A stretch of 64,000 nt of DNA from Chrysemys picta bellii (Eukaryota > Chordata > Testudines > Emydidae): the NCBI RefSeq assembly GCF_011386835.1, contig NC_088809.1, forward strand, positions 25,675,067-25,739,066, read 5' to 3'. The stretch's first letter is position 1. Each line of letters starts with the position of its first letter. Below the pieces are notes generated by a model. That model saw nothing but the letters and a program-made list of their open reading frames with translations, searched no databases and was not told the DNA's origin. This document shows positions 35,141-47,880 of this stretch, piece after piece. The position numbers and the translations under genes were made by a program.

Positions 35141-37205
35141 AGAGCTGGCTGTAGTTTAAAGAATCCTTATTGCGGTTGCAGGAACAAACCATCCCGATGT
35201 GTAGAAAGAATAGTAAATATGGCAGGCGACCAACTTGGCTAAACAGTGGAATCCTTGCTGATCTTAAACGCAAAAAAGAAGCTTACAAGAAATGGAAGAT
35301 TGGACAAATGACCAGGGAGGAGTATAAAAATATTACTCAGGCATGCAGGAGTGAAATCAGGAAGGCCAAATCACACTTGGAGTTGCAGCTAGCAAGAGAT
35401 GTTAAGAGTAACAAAGAAGGGTTTCTTCAGGTATGTTAGCAACAAGAAGAAAGTCAAGGAAAGTGAGGGCCCCTTACTGAATGAGGGAGGCAACCTAGTG
35501 ACCGAGGATGTGGAAAAAGCTAATATACTGAATGCTTTTTTTGCCTCTGTCTTCACGAACAAGGTCAGCTCCCAGACTGCTGCACTGGGCAGCACAATAT
35601 GGGGAGAAGGTGACCAGCCCTCTATGGAGAAAGAAGTGGTTCGGGACTATTTAGAAAAACTGGACGTGCACAAGTCCATGGGGACGGATGCGCTGCATCC
35701 GAGGGTGCTAAAGGAGTTGGCGGATGAGATTGCAGAGCCATTAGCCATTATTTTTGAAAACTCATGGCGATCGGGGGAGGTCCCAGATGACTGGAAAAAG
35801 GCTAATGTAGTGCCCAGGTTTAAAAAAGGGAAGAAGGAGGATCCGGGGAACTACAGGCCAGTCAGCCTCACCTCAGTCCCTGGAAAAATCATGGAGCAGG
35901 TCCTCAAGGAATCAATTCTGAAACACTTAGAGGAGAGGAAAGTGATCAGGAACAGTCAGCATGGATTCACCAAGGGGAAGTCATGCCTAACTAACCTAAT
36001 TGCCTTCTATGATGAGATAACTGGCTCTGTGGATGAGGGGAAAGCAGTGGATGTGTTATTCCTTGACTTTAGCAAAGCTTTTGATACGGTCTCCCACGGT
36101 ATTCTTACCAAGTTAAAGAAGTATGGGCTGGATGAATGGACTATAAGGTGGACAGAAAGCTGGCTAGATCGTTGGGCTCAACGGGTAGTGATCAATGGCT
36201 CCATGTCTAGTTGGCAGCTGGTTTCAAACGGAGTGCCCCAAGGTTCGGTCCTGGGGCCGGTTTTGTTTAATATCTTTATTAATGATCTGGAGGATGGTGT
36301 GGACTGCACTCTCAGCAAGTTTGCAGATGACATTAAACTAGGAGGCGTGGTAGATACACTAGAGGGTAGGTATCAGATACAGAGGGACCTAGACAAATTA
36401 GAGGATTGGGCCAAAAAAACCCTGATGAGGTTCAACAAGGACAAGTGCAGAGTCCTGCACTTAGGACGGAAGAATCCCATGCACTGCTACAGACTAGGGA
36501 CCGAATGGCTAGGTAGCAGTTCTGCAGAAAAGGACCTAGGGGTCACAGTGGACGAGAAGCTGGATATGAGTCAACAGTGTGCTCTTGTTGCCAAGAAGGC
36601 TAACGGCATTTTGGGCTGTATAAGTAGGGGCATTGCCAGCAGATCGAGGAACGTGATCGGTCCCCTTTATTCGACATTGGTGAGGCCTCATCTGGAGTAC
36701 TGTGTCCAGTTTTGGGCCCCACACTACAAGAAGGATGTGGAAAAATTGGAAAGAGTCCAGCGGAGGGCAACAAAAATGATTGGGGGTCTGGAGCACATGA
36801 CTTATGAGGAGAGGCTGAGGGAACTGGGATTGTTTAGTCTCCAGAAGAGAAGAATGAGGGGGGATTTGATAGCAGCCTTCAACTACCTGAAGGGGGGGTT
36901 CCAAAGAGGACGGAGCTCGGCTGTTCTCAGTGGTGGCAGATGACAGAACAAGGAGCAATGGTCTCAAGTTGCAGTGGGGGAGGTCCAGGTTGCATATTAG
37001 GAAACACTATTTCACTAGGAGGGTGGTGAAGCACTGGAATGCGTTACCTAGGGAGGTGGTGGAGTCTCCTTCCTTGGAGGTTTTTAAGGCCTGACTTTAC
37101 AAAGCCCTGGCTGGGATGATTTAGCTGGGAATTGGTCCTGCTTTGAGCAGGGGGTTGGACTAGATGACCTCTTGAGGTCCCTTCCAACCCTGATATTCTA
37201 TGATT
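35141..37205 (+). mobile_element. CR1 LINE, best copy in the window
   Basis: It runs from just upstream of the reverse transcriptase to the 3' end (ggttggactagatgacctct ... tattctatgattc). It is 5'-truncated, with the endonuclease missing. The 3' terminus has the 8-mer-like repeats attctatga typical of CR1. Confidence 0.92.
35170..37095 (+). pseudogene. CR1 ORF2 reverse transcriptase with two frameshifts
   Basis: The first part (35170-35439) is the pre-RT region (RRPTWLNSGILADLKRKK). A one-base insertion in an A run near 35413 shifts the frame. The main open part (35399-36943) holds the [80 protein letters not shown], and catalytic FADDIKLGG. The thumb region includes [21 protein letters not shown] second shift in a G run near 36895 breaks the last ~60 codons, which end near 37095. 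Both catalytic Asp residues of FADD are kept. It copies CR1 RNA at the target site. Confidence 0.9.
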
Positions 37206-37224
37206 CCATTCTATGATTCTATCC

Positions 37225-37332
37225 CCAGACAGATTTTTGCCCCAGATCCCTAAATGGCCCCTTCAAGGATTGAACTCACAAACCTGGGTTTAGCAGGCCA
37301 ATGCTCAAACCACTGAGCTATTCCCCGCCCCC
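37225..37332 (-). mobile_element. Cry-type tRNA-derived SINE, 5' part
   Basis: Reverse complement of the element at 10445, with a B box (complement ggattgaactcacaaacc) and an A box (complement aaccactgagcta). It is truncated at the tail and sits directly after the CR1 3' end. Confidence 0.85.
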
Positions 37333-37454
37333 TTATTATAGAAGCTTCTATTATCTTTTGACACTTAAGAATGTAACTCATTTGTATGTGTACATTTACC
37401 TGCTTTAACCGTGTAAATAATTCTCGTTTCCTTTTCCTGTTAATACAAAAAAGT

Positions 37455-38797
37455 TAACAGAATGTTGGGAATCATTAAGAAAAAGATTGATAAAAAGACA
37501 GAAAATATCATATTGCCACTATATAAATCCATGGTACCCACACATCTTGAATACTGCGTGCAGATGTGGTCACTGCATCTTAAAAAAGATATATTGGAAT
37601 TGGAAAAGGTATAGAAAAGGGCAACAAAAATGATTAGGGGTATGGAACAGCTAACATATGAGGAGGGATTAATAAGACTAAAAGAACAGGAGTACTTGTG
37701 GCACCTTAGAGACTAACAAATTTATTTGAGCATAAGCTTTCTTGGGCTACAGCCCACTTCTTCGGATGCACAGAATGGAACATATATTGAGGAGATATAT
37801 ATACACATACAGAGAGCATGAAAAGGTGGGAGTTGTCTTACCAACTCTGAGAAGCCAATTAAGTAAGAGAAAAAAAGTTTGAAGTGATGATCAAGATAGC
37901 CCAGTACAGACAGTTTGATAAGAAGTGTGAGAATACTTACAAGGGGAGATAGATTCAATGTTTGTATTGGCTCAGCCATCCCCAGTCCCTAATCAAGCCT
38001 AAGTTAGGTGTCTGTACTGGGCTATCTTGATCATCACTTCAAACTTTTTTTCTCTTACTTAATTGGCCTCTCAGAGTTGGTAAGACAACTCCCACCTTTT
38101 CATGCTCTCTGTATGTGTATATATATCTCCTCAATATATGTTCCGTGCTATGCATCCGAAGAAGTGGGCTGTATCCCAAGAAAGCTTATGCTCAAATAAA
38201 TTTGTTAGTCTCTAAGGTGCCACAAGTACTCCTGTTCTTTTTGCGGATACAGACTAACATGGCTGCTACTCTGAAACCTGTCATTAATAAGACTGGGACT
38301 TTTCAACTTGGAAAAGAGACAACTGAGGGGGGGGGATATGATAGAGATCTATAAAATCATGACTGGTGTGGAGAAAGTAAATAAGGAAGTGTTATGTACT
38401 CCTTCTCTTAACACAAGAAGTAGGGTTCACCAAATGAAATTGATAGGCAGCAGGTTTAACACAAACAAAAGGAAGTATTTTTTCACACAACGCACAGTCA
38501 GTCTGTGTAACTCCTTGCCAGAGGATGTTGTGAAGGCCAAGACTATAACAGGCTTCAAAAAAGAACTAGATAAATTAATGGAGGATCAGTCCATCAATGG
38601 CTGTTAGCCAGGATGGGCTGGGATGATGTCCCTACCTCTGTTTGCCAGAAGCAGGTAATGGGCGACAGGGGATGAATCACTTGATGATTGTCTGTTCTGT
38701 TCATTCCTTCTGGAAGCAAGTGGTATTGGCCACTGTTGAAAGACAGGATACTGGGCTAGATGGACCTTTGGTCTGACCCAATATGGCTGTTCTTATG
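37455..38797 (+). mobile_element. CR1-type LINE 3' region, interrupted by a PLE pair
   Basis: Translated pieces include a CR1 C-terminal segment (LEYCVQMWSLHLKKD-like near 37540) and, after the interruption, [19 protein letters not shown] with [20 protein letters not shown] and CNSLPEDVV. It ends in a 3' UTR with gactgggctagatggacc-like words and gttcttatgtac. It is an older family than the copy at 35141. Confidence 0.85.
37680..38281. mobile_element. Head-to-head PLE pair, 602 bp
   Basis: A minus-strand PLE tail (37680 to about 38001) meets a plus-strand PLE tail (about 38002-38281). The whole is bounded by a 12 bp duplication, attaataagact (37668-37679 and 38282-38293). So the inverted dimer entered as one unit into the CR1. 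The left copy includes the last codons of the GIY-YIG protein (the minus-strand sequence gctgagccaatacaaacatt... before the tail). Hammerhead-like hairpins are present in both halves, mutated (CAAGAAAGC in the right copy). Confidence 0.88.
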
Positions 38798-40300
38798 TAC
38801 ATCTGTATATAGTTTACCATAGGATTGGCTACAAGCATTGTCTTTGGTGTGAGATCTAAGGTGCAATTGACCTGGGATAAGTGACTGATCCTTTGGGACT
38901 GGGCGTAACCTGAATATTTATCACAAAGGTAGGTTCAGCAGGGTGGCACAACAGATTGGGGTACCCAAGTGGACTGTCTGTGACTCCATGTTAAGGCTGT
39001 TGTAGTGGTAGTGCCTGAGGAGTTTACATTTGATAAGTGGTTGGTGAAATCTAAGTATAGAACTCTCAGCCAGTTTGGGGTTTGTGCGCTGGTTTGTAAC
39101 AGTCTGCCGTAAGGTTGGTACAACCCCTCTTAAGCCACTGCTGGACAGAAACAGGCTGGGAGCTCTCAGAATAGAGCCACTCAATCTTCATCCACCCAGG
39201 GTTTGTAATGAGACCTCAGCCAGTTACTACAGACAAGACACCAGTTCCCTCATTTTAACTAAAACACATTTTGGTGGAGCATTTTTAGAATACAGCGGCC
39301 TTGAAAATGGACATTTAAACCCTGCAGCAACAACGCTCTTTGTGAGCTAGGTTATGCAATCAAACCAACTTGCCTCATAAGTATAAATGGCACACGGATC
39401 GTATGAGTACTTTTGGCAACCTATCCCTCTTTTTAACGAGTCTCCTTCCTAACGCCTGGATTCCCCCTAGGGTTGTCAGCTTGAAAGTGCCCTTCTCTGG
39501 ATAAATGAACTCTGGGCCATGGGTCCCCAATTCTATGTCAATGAAGAATGCAATCTCTCAACCCAGAATTTCTATGTCACTGAAGAATGCAATCTCTCAA
39601 CCCAGAATGATGCAGGAGAATAAAAGCTCACTGGAGAGCTGCATGTGTAGCAGACACACCACAATGAGAAAGGGAGGGTGCTTATCCAAGCCAGGCTCTG
39701 AGTCAGATGCAGATACAGCCATCATCAGTTCCAAGGTCTGGTTAAAATTATCAGCCAGACTGGGCTGAAAAGGAGCTGTGAGATTTTCCCTACTCCCTGT
39801 TGCAGACACCTCTTAAGAGAGCTGTGACTACTATTAGCGTCCCACTCACACTGAAGGAGGGACAGCTCCCTATCTTGATACAAAAGCAGAGCTTCCTAGT
39901 TGGGCAGGAAGTGAAAAGTAAGGTGATAAACTAATGCAAGCCATTTCACAGAGAAATCCCCACACTCAATGAGACCAAAGATCCATTATTAGTGGCAATT
40001 TGTAGTGCACAGAGGCTCCAATCAGAATCAGACTCCACCAAGCTAGGTACTCTCCAAACACAGACAGAGTCCAGCACTAAAGAGCGTACAATATAATGTA
40101 TTCAATCCAGCGCAGCCCAGTGGGCTGTCTCCAACAGTGGCCAGCAACTGATGTTTCCTAGGAAAGTGTAAAAAAAAAAAAAAAAAAAAACCCTTTTGGC
40201 CATGTGATTGAATAACTATCCATAGGAAAAGCTCATCCAAACCCAGGCAGCTAGTGGTTGGCTTTTGTCCTGAAGCAGGAGGGTTATACCCACTATACGT
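38798..40300. other. No gene seen; short tandem duplication and poly(A) tract
   Basis: A 39 bp unit is duplicated at 39531-39569 and 39570-39608 with one mismatch. An A20 tract lies at about 40171-40190. No credible coding frame. Confidence 0.5.
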
Positions 40301-40309
40301 TTATCCTCC

Positions 40310-41040
40310 GAGGAGATTTTCATTCAAAGAAGTATCTAGCCCTTTTTGGAATCCTACTAACCCAAATAATACCTTGTAGCAGTGAGTTCCATGGGCTGTT
40401 ATTTGCTCAAAATATTTCCTTTCAGCAGTTTTAAATACGTGCCTTTTATAGTTCTTGGTGCCCTCTTGTTCTTGTATTGTAAGAGAGTAAACCGGAGCAG
40501 CAGATTTACCTTCCCTGCCATGCATTACTGTAGATATCTCTTTCTTGTCACCTCTTACTCCTCTTTTCTCTAGATCAGGGGTCGGCAACCTTTCAGAAGT
40601 GGTGTGCTGAGTCTTCATTTATTCACGCTAATTTAAGGTTTCACATGCCAGTAATACATTTTAACCTTTTTAGAAGGTCTCTTTCTAGAAGTCAATAATA
40701 TATAACTAAACTATTGTTGTATGTCAAGTACATAAGGTTTCAAAATGTTTAAGAAGCTTCATTTAAAATTAAATTATAATGCAGAGCCCCCCGGACCGGT
40801 GGCCAGGACCCGGGCAGTGTGAGTGCCACTGAAAATCAGCTCGCGTGCCGCCTTCAGCACATGTGCCATAGGTTGCCTACCCCTGCTCTAGATGGAACAA
40901 TCTCTCCTCCTCCTAAGGACTTGCCATGCCTCTATCATTTTCACTGCCTTTCTGTGGGCTATTTCCATTTCTGTTATGTCCTTTCTGGGACAGGGTGATC
41001 AGAAATGAACATGAGGCTCAAGGGGGGGGATTTCTGACAT
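40310..41040 (-). mobile_element. Possible old CR1/L3-type LINE fragment
   Basis: The plus strand reads like the reverse of LINE 3' coding sequence (agtgagttccatgggctgtt, then a Ser/Leu-rich frame, tctttcttgtcacctcttac). It is interrupted by the hAT MITE at 40576. Similarity is weak and the borders are approximate. Confidence 0.45.
40576..40885. mobile_element. hAT MITE, 310 bp
   Basis: It starts caggggtcggcaacctt and ends aggttgcctacccctg. A perfect 8 bp duplication, ctctagat, flanks it (40568-40575 and 40886-40893). AT-rich left half, GC-rich right end, no coding. Confidence 0.93.
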
Positions 41041-41044
41041 AGCC

Positions 41045-43175
41045 CCAGCCAGCATTTTAAAGGGTTTTACCATGTTAAACTCAAACCACTATTTTACAGG
41101 CAGCTGGTGTAAAGAATGCAAGGTGTAGATGGCACTATGGTGGTTCTTTAGGCCTGTGACTACACATACTGCTGCCTCCTGAATACACTGCAAGCAGTAC
41201 AGAAGCCCTGCTGGGAGCCCTGCTAAGGGAAAATTACAAAGATGGAGCCTCATGGTTTTGTGGGCTCATGCCACTATTGCAAAGTTATTGCAGGTCAGAT
41301 AAGGGCACTGTGACCCCCAAGAGCCCAGTTATGCCAATGGGTAAAGGGCACACTTGTGTAACAGTAAATCCCAGCAGGTCTGACAAACTTACAACACCCA
41401 ACGTACTGTTGTCAGAATATTTATCCAAACAGTGTCTTGTACAGTATCGTATGAAAACTGGTGACACACTGGTCATGAGTATCATTGTGTGATATATGTA
41501 CAGGGAGTGTCTACTGAGTTATATATGTGTGCTGGAAATATGTTCTTAAAATATGTTATGGAGGCAGCTGACAAACAAACCTGCCCTACACAAAGTGATG
41601 TGGCTTTAAATGTCTGCATGGACCAAGCTAACAGGCGGATGAGAAAACAGCAGGGCTTGATCACAAGTCAAGGACAACAAAAGTACATTTGCACTTAAGA
41701 TAAACAAAGTCATCAAGCCAATTGAAAAAGCCAATTGATAAGAGGATGAAGAAGGGTCTTGGTGCTTGCACCCCAAAGAACAAGCAGCTGGAGAGAGGAA
41801 CTTTGTCTGGGCTTCCTTTCCAAAGCATACATTTCAAAGGGTTGCTGGACTATTAAAGGGAAGAAAGGGGATGCCTTTGTCATTGTCATTTAAGGGACAA
41901 AAGAGGCCAGCCCTTTTGGAATCTGTGAAAGGTGGATCCCCCCAGCCATGTGGGATGAGGATTCTGCAGACTGACTGTAGGTGTGAAATTACCTGAGACC
42001 AGGAGTGTCATCTCTTAAATTTTAGACTGTAAAAAGCATTTTTATTTGTAACCATTTTCTGTTTCGGTCATCTTTGTGTAGGATCACTTCAATCTCTGTT
42101 CTTTATTAACACATTTATTCTTATGTTATAAATCATCTCAGTGCTGTTATACTAAAGAGAGGTGGGCATCTTCAGTTGAGCCAACAGGTTGGGTGTATCC
42201 TGCCTCTGGATACAGCACATGTACAGCTCAGCTGGGGCAACAGCTCCAGAGTAACATCCGGCACTTAGCATGGGACACAAACTACAGTAACAGTAAAAAC
42301 CTGATGAGAAATGGCCAAGTTAGCTCATTAACTCAGATAATGTTCCCTCCAACAACCCATGCAAATGTAGTGTGAGGGGGAGAGAAGATTTGACAACAAT
42401 GTATATTGGTGTGACTGTTTTCCCAAAAGAGACACTGGGAGCTTTACAACAAGTCAGATGAAAAAATAGAGGCCACTACAGCTCTGTTACCTGTTTTAAA
42501 TGCCATTAACGTTAATAAGAACAGACCGTGGTCCCATGAGACTTAACCTACCGGCTCCCGCCTTCAGCGTTGACAGTTTATTCTCATTTATCAGACACAT
42601 CTCCACTGATCTATACAGGCTCCCAAAGCTGCACCCTGCCATTCACTATGAAATCTCAGCCATTTTCAACCTGATTCTCTTTGTAAAATGTCTGTCTGTT
42701 CCTTATCAGCAAAGCAACATACTGTGTGGTACAAACTACATAATACAGCCCACTACTCTCAGCAAAGCAGGGAAGGCCCCTTCCTGCAGAGGGAATTTGC
42801 CCAAGCAAAGACTGCAGGATTTGGCCTGGCATGTGTATACACAGAGCAGTGTGTTCACTGGCACGTACAGAGAATCACGCTATATGGAATCTGTAATTAG
42901 CTCACTAATTTTTCTTTTCAAGCCAAGGGAACCCAAACTAATGTACTCCAATCACAAAGCTGTCGCTGTAATTTTGAGTACACAAATGAAGCCAGTTCTC
43001 ATGACATGCACAGGGCACAGGTTTGCTACTGCACACGCAGTTTAGCAGCTGCAACAGATGCACAAGGCCAAAATAATTCTGCAGAGAGCCACATGGAAGC
43101 TTCTCCATAGCCCTCAGAATGCTATGAGGCACATATTAAAGAGACTGGATGCCAGACTCCCTGGAAATGCAGTCT
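41045..43175. other. No gene seen
   Basis: The stretch 41260-42180 has a composition like an old retroelement or UTR (several AATAAA/ATTAAA words), but I could not assign it. The frame 42500-43045 (181 codons) has no recognisable motif. Confidence 0.3.
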
Positions 43176-43183
43176 GACCTAGC

Positions 43184-43653
43184 CAGAGGTGAAAGTGGGC
43201 TGGTACGGCATACCGGTAAGAAGTACTGGCCCATACACAGCTGACATTAAAGCACTGCCATGGCAGCACTTTAAGGACCCTCCTTAAAGTGCTGCCGCTG
43301 CAGCGCTTTAACGTCGCTGCCCTTTTTGCCCCTCCCGCCCCCCCAGGGCTGCCAACAGGGTGGGGCAAAAGGGGTAGCTATCCTGGGGCCCAGCGATTTA
43401 AAAGGGCCTGGGGCTCCTGGCCATTGCTGCTGCTACTGGAGAGGTGGCCGGAGCCCTGGGCCCTTTAAATCTCTGCTAGAGCTCCGGGCGGCACAAGCTG
43501 GGCAGCTTGGAAGGGCTGGCTGGGGGATGCTGACCCCCCAGCCCTGCCCCTTCCACCCGAGGCCCCACCCCTTCCACCCAAGGCCCCTCCCCTTCTGGGG
43601 GCCCGGAGCCAGGTCCCCATACCAGTAAGTCTTTTATGTTACTTTCACCCCTG
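43184..43653. mobile_element. hAT-type non-autonomous element, 470 bp
   Basis: It starts cagaggtgaaagt and ends actttcacccctg. The flanks gacctagc and aacctagc match at 7 of 8. The interior is GC-rich with fold-back blocks around ccctttaaat and atttaaaagggcc. The element starting at 63338 has the same left terminus. Confidence 0.85.
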
Positions 43654-43661
43654 AACCTAGC

Positions 43662-45155
43662 CTTCCTGCTAGGCAGGAAGATGAGAGAAGTTTACTGCAT
43701 TTTTGCCATTAGAACTTCATGTAAAATTAGATTCAAGAACCCAGAGGCTGCTATTTTACTCTGCTACAAATAAAACAAAACACACTATTGCTATGCAGTG
43801 TGGCATTTACCACTCACACCTTCTTGTTACATTTAGAGACAGGCCCAAGAGGCAAAGGTCAAATCCTTACTCAAAGTTCGGGGTGTCCTGAGCCAGAAGT
43901 TTGCTTCAGGCCCAGCTCCAATTACTTTCTTGTCAGGTAAGTGACAAGAAATTTCCTGAGTCGTTACACACAAAATAGTGATAACAAGAAAACACACAGG
44001 GCTCGTTGATGCGTAAAACAGTGCAATGGTGTAGTGCGCCATTGTAGCACTTCGGTGAAGACACTACCTACACCGAGGGGATGACTTCTGGACGACACAG
44101 GTACTTCACCTCCCTGAGAGGTGGTAGCTAGGTCACACTGGGGATTAGGTCAGTTTAACCGCGTCGTCCAGTGGTGTGGATTTTTCACACCCCCTAAGTG
44201 ACATAGTTATACTGACCTAATTTCCTAGTAGCCCGTGCGTTACAGTTCCCTAATAACTTGCACACTGGGAGAACCTCCTCTGGAAAGGGACAACAGTACC
44301 AGAGTTTGGAAGTGAATGCTTAAGTAAATAGCTATAGGGTCTCAGTCACACATTTTAATGGGCTGTATGTCTAGTACGTATATTCGACATAAAAAGTAGT
44401 ATATTTTACAGTCTGTACAGTGATTCTAGCTCTGAGACATCTGATCTCACCTTTCACTGATACCAGCCCAGATTTCAGAGAAGAAATTTCAGCGAATAAA
44501 GTGTCAGAAACCAGCTACAGTAGCAGCTGAAATCCAATCGGAATGAAGAAATTTTTCAGCACCTGACAGCAATGGTAATGCAATGGATCATAAGGCTTCC
44601 AAATGAATTTCATCCTCAGGCGCTAACTTTTATTACTGTGAAAATACTGTTATCAACCCTTGGCATAAAGCCCACTCATGTTAACAGAACCACGGTCAGT
44701 TTCTAAATTCAGTCCCAGAAAGTATGTCAAATCTGGTCAATTTAGCTATTTTATCAACATGTATTACAACCTACTTGAAAGGCAGTTGTGCTGCAATCAG
44801 CATTTCACAAAGCTGGGATGGGGGATATTTTGGCAGCTAAGGACAAGATGCAGACATCAGACACATGCAACCACAGCCAGGGAATAATTTGGGCTCAAAA
44901 CAGTATCATCTGACCAAGGGAATCTGAAACTAACCGCTCAAAGACCCAGCTGGTCTATGAAAGGTCTTACTACACAAGGCACTATCAAGCTCCATGGGAA
45001 TAATTTACAAAACTGCAGCATGGAGCAGCCATGACTCAGCATCCTTGCATCCTACAGTACCACCAAAAAAATAAAAGGTGACTAGTAAGAAAGGCTCCAA
45101 ATGACAGCCTGTAGCTCTCAGAACTTTGGAAGAGAAGCTCAGTAATCAGCAATGA
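43662..45155. other. Mostly unclassified; Harbinger-like MITE at about 43990-44235
   Basis: The sub-region 43990-44235 contains acactacctacaccgagggg and cacaccccctaagtgacata, words of a turtle MITE family with Harbinger-like ends. Borders are not resolved. The rest shows no gene. Confidence 0.4.
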
Positions 45156-45157
45156 TA

Positions 45158-45518
45158 GTGTGACCATATGTCCCGTTTTGGCCCGGACAGTCCCTTTTTT
45201 AAGCCCTGTCCCGGCCTTCCCAACTTTTTTTTTTTTTTTTTTTTGGCAAAAGTGGACATTTGTCCCTTTGCTCTTGCCGACTTGATCAGTTGGCAAGAGC
45301 AAACGGGACAAATGCCCACTTTTGTCAAAAAAGTGGAGTGCGGTGTGGAGGAACATGCGGGGAGCGAGAGGAGATGCCAGGCCCAAGCAGAGGGGGAGCG
45401 TTGCAGCATGTGGTGGGGGAGAGGCAGGGTTCCAGCAACTGGCAACAGCCTTGCACTGAGGGTGGGGGGGGCCTCAGGCAAGCAGCTGAGAGTGTCCCAT
45501 TGGGAAATACAGTCACCC
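45158..45518. mobile_element. Mariner-type MITE with internal long hairpin, 361 bp
   Basis: It starts gtgtgaccatatgtccc and ends gggaaatacagtcaccc (inverted, imperfect), with TA on both sides (45156-45157 and 45519-45520). A T22 tract is followed by an inverted repeat: 45246-45278 pairs with 45292-45325, about 33 bp arms around a short loop. Open frames inside are compositional. Confidence 0.75.
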
Positions 45519-45520
45519 TA

Positions 45521-46105
45521 CGCAGTGAGGAACACTTAAAGGAAATGGAAAAGCTGCAACCAGAGCTTTGCAGACCATTAACCCTGGACTGGAATCCAGC
45601 CAGAAACAGTGCATGCTTAAAGTTGGCAACCTTCCCTCATTCTCTTTATCCAAACACTGACCAATTTTCAAAGCGTAATATAGGTGAACAGACTTCAGAG
45701 AAAGGAAAACACTGCCTATTACTTCCTCCCTGTTTAATCTCAGAGATGCAAGTATTCAGTGCCTTTGTGTTGATTTCCTGAGCACCAGTTGTGCTCCTGT
45801 ATCATACACTAGGAAGAGGGAGATCCAGTCCTTGCCCTGGTAACGTTTGTGTTTCTTTTCTCCATGTCAGCATCACTCCTGCAGTTTGCCTTTTTAAACA
45901 ACAGCAGCACCTTTGACAACAGAAAAAAGACAAACTTGTAGCAGACTTCAGACAGGGACATGCCAGTTCTGAGGTTCCCAATTCCACCGTTTTATTAACA
46001 AAAATCTGCTGTTTATCCAACTCCCAGCTTACTGCACCCAAAGCAAGAGAAATCGCCAGTTGGAATCAACAAAGGCTACACCCAGGATAAGAAAAGAGGT
46101 CACAT
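45521..46105. other. No gene seen
   Basis: No repeat border or credible frame. Confidence 0.4.
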
Positions 46106-46108
46106 TTA

Positions 46109-46532
46109 AAAATGATTAGGGGGCTGGGACACATGACTTACGAGGAGAGGCTGGGGGAACTGGGGTTATTTAGAAGAAGAGAAGAGTGAAGGGGGATTTG
46201 ATAGCAGCCTTCAACTACCTGAAGGGGGGTTCCAAAGAGGACTGAGCTAGGCTGTTCTCAGTGGTGGCAGATGACAGAACAAGAAGCAATGGTCTCAAGT
46301 TGCAGTGGGAGAGGTCTAGGTTGGATATTAGGAAACACTATTTCTCTAGGTGGTGAAGCACTGGAATGGGTTACCTAGGGAGGTGATGGAATCTTCATCC
46401 TTAGAGGTTTTTAAGGTCCGGCTTGACAAAGCCCTGGCTGGGATGATTTAGTTGGTGTTGGTCCTGCTTTGGGCAGGGGGTTGGACTAGATAACCTCCTG
46501 AGGTCTCTTCAAACCCTAATATTCTATGATGC
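46109..46532 (+). mobile_element. CR1 LINE 3' end
   Basis: It matches the last ~420 bp of the copy at 35141, starting at the codons for [19 protein letters not shown] sequence and ending in ggttggactagataacctcc and attctatgatg. Small deletions relative to that copy. Confidence 0.92.
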
Positions 46533-47560
46533 TAGTGTAGACAAGACTTAGCGCCTCTTGAAATGGTTTAGCTGGTTATGACCGACTACAGGCTCCCCAC
46601 CAGTGCGGTTATATGATTGAATAGACTTTTTCAAAAGTCCAAACTTTTGCCCCCATCCCATTCAGCCTCCATTTAACATGATTCTTTCCCCTTTCCAGAG
46701 AAAGGATGCCCATGTGTCACCACCAGTAATAAAGAGTCCGCTATTGGAATTTAGCTAACAACTCTGTTGATTACGTGTAAACCAGAATGGAATCCATCTC
46801 ATTCCCCGATAGCTGTGTTGGCTCTTCATTGCTAAGGAGTAAAAAACACATCTACTGACTATTATAAGATCCAGATACATACAGGAAGCAAAGCAGTTGG
46901 ATAAAAAAGTGCCATTTTTACATAGCTCCATACCGTATTTTAACTGTGGTGGCCCTAGCAATGCCATGATCATTAGTTTTGTCTTCTATATCCAACATGT
47001 CTCTCAGGTTATCCAACATTCTATTGAGACATAACAGGACCAGCGCACAACTAAGAGATCTCTCTACCAATCTCACATATCTTGCGCCGCACACAAGACC
47101 AACATCCCTGTGCATTCATGACCCAGCTCCTTGGTACCAGGCTGCCCTTGCTGTTCTGCCAATCTGAATGATTATGGAACGAGTTTTGTATTCACAAGCT
47201 TCAATATGAAACAAGGAAAAAGGAAAGCAAACACCATGAATTAAAGAGAGAGCCCTGCATGCATCAACACCCATTACTCATTCCACAGGTAGCAGATATA
47301 CAGGTGAAAATCAGGACAGTTTATATAATGGTCATCCCTCAAATAAGATTATACTGGCTACAATCCAACAAGTTAATGAAATCTCCTTTGTGATCAGATA
47401 CCACATAGATCATAAACAAAACCTAGCAACATTCAAGAGACACATTAATCCCTATAGAAGACAAGGCTGAAACGTATTCTGGGAAAATAAAATGAACAAT
47501 CTTTTCACCTACAGCCAATTGCAAGACTGACAGGATTTAGTGGTAGGTTTGAAAACAACA
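46533..47560. other. No gene seen
   Basis: Starts with a small MITE-like word (gctagtgtagacaag). The remainder is unique-looking. Confidence 0.4.
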
Positions 47561-47624
47561 GTAGGTATCAGGGCCGGCTCTAGGTTTTTTGCCACCCCAA
47601 GCAAAAAAATTTTTGGCTGCCCCC

Positions 47625-47880
47625 CCGTCCCAGCCCTGGGCTCCTCGCTGCACCCCCCTGCCGCCCCAGCCCTGGGCTCTCCCCCACCATCCGCACCCCC
47701 CTGCCACCCCAGTCCTGGGCTCTCCCCCCCCCCTACACACACACACTCCCTGCCACCCTAGCTCTGGGTTCCCCCTACCCCTCCCCCATTACCCCACACA
47801 CACACCTCCTGCCGCCCCAGCCCTGGGCTCACCCCCCCTCCACCTGCACCCTCCTTCTGCCGCAGCCCTGGGTCACTGGT
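47625..47880 (+). repeat. C-rich minisatellite inside the hAT element
   Basis: Irregular units of about 55 bp each contain cagccctgggctc or cagtcctgggctc followed by a C run and, in some units, acacacacac. About five units. Open frames across it encode Pro/Ser-rich repeats and are not genes. Confidence 0.75.

Noticed and set aside
42500..43045. 181-codon plus-strand frame
   Set aside because: No motif, biased composition, no splice or start support; chance frame.
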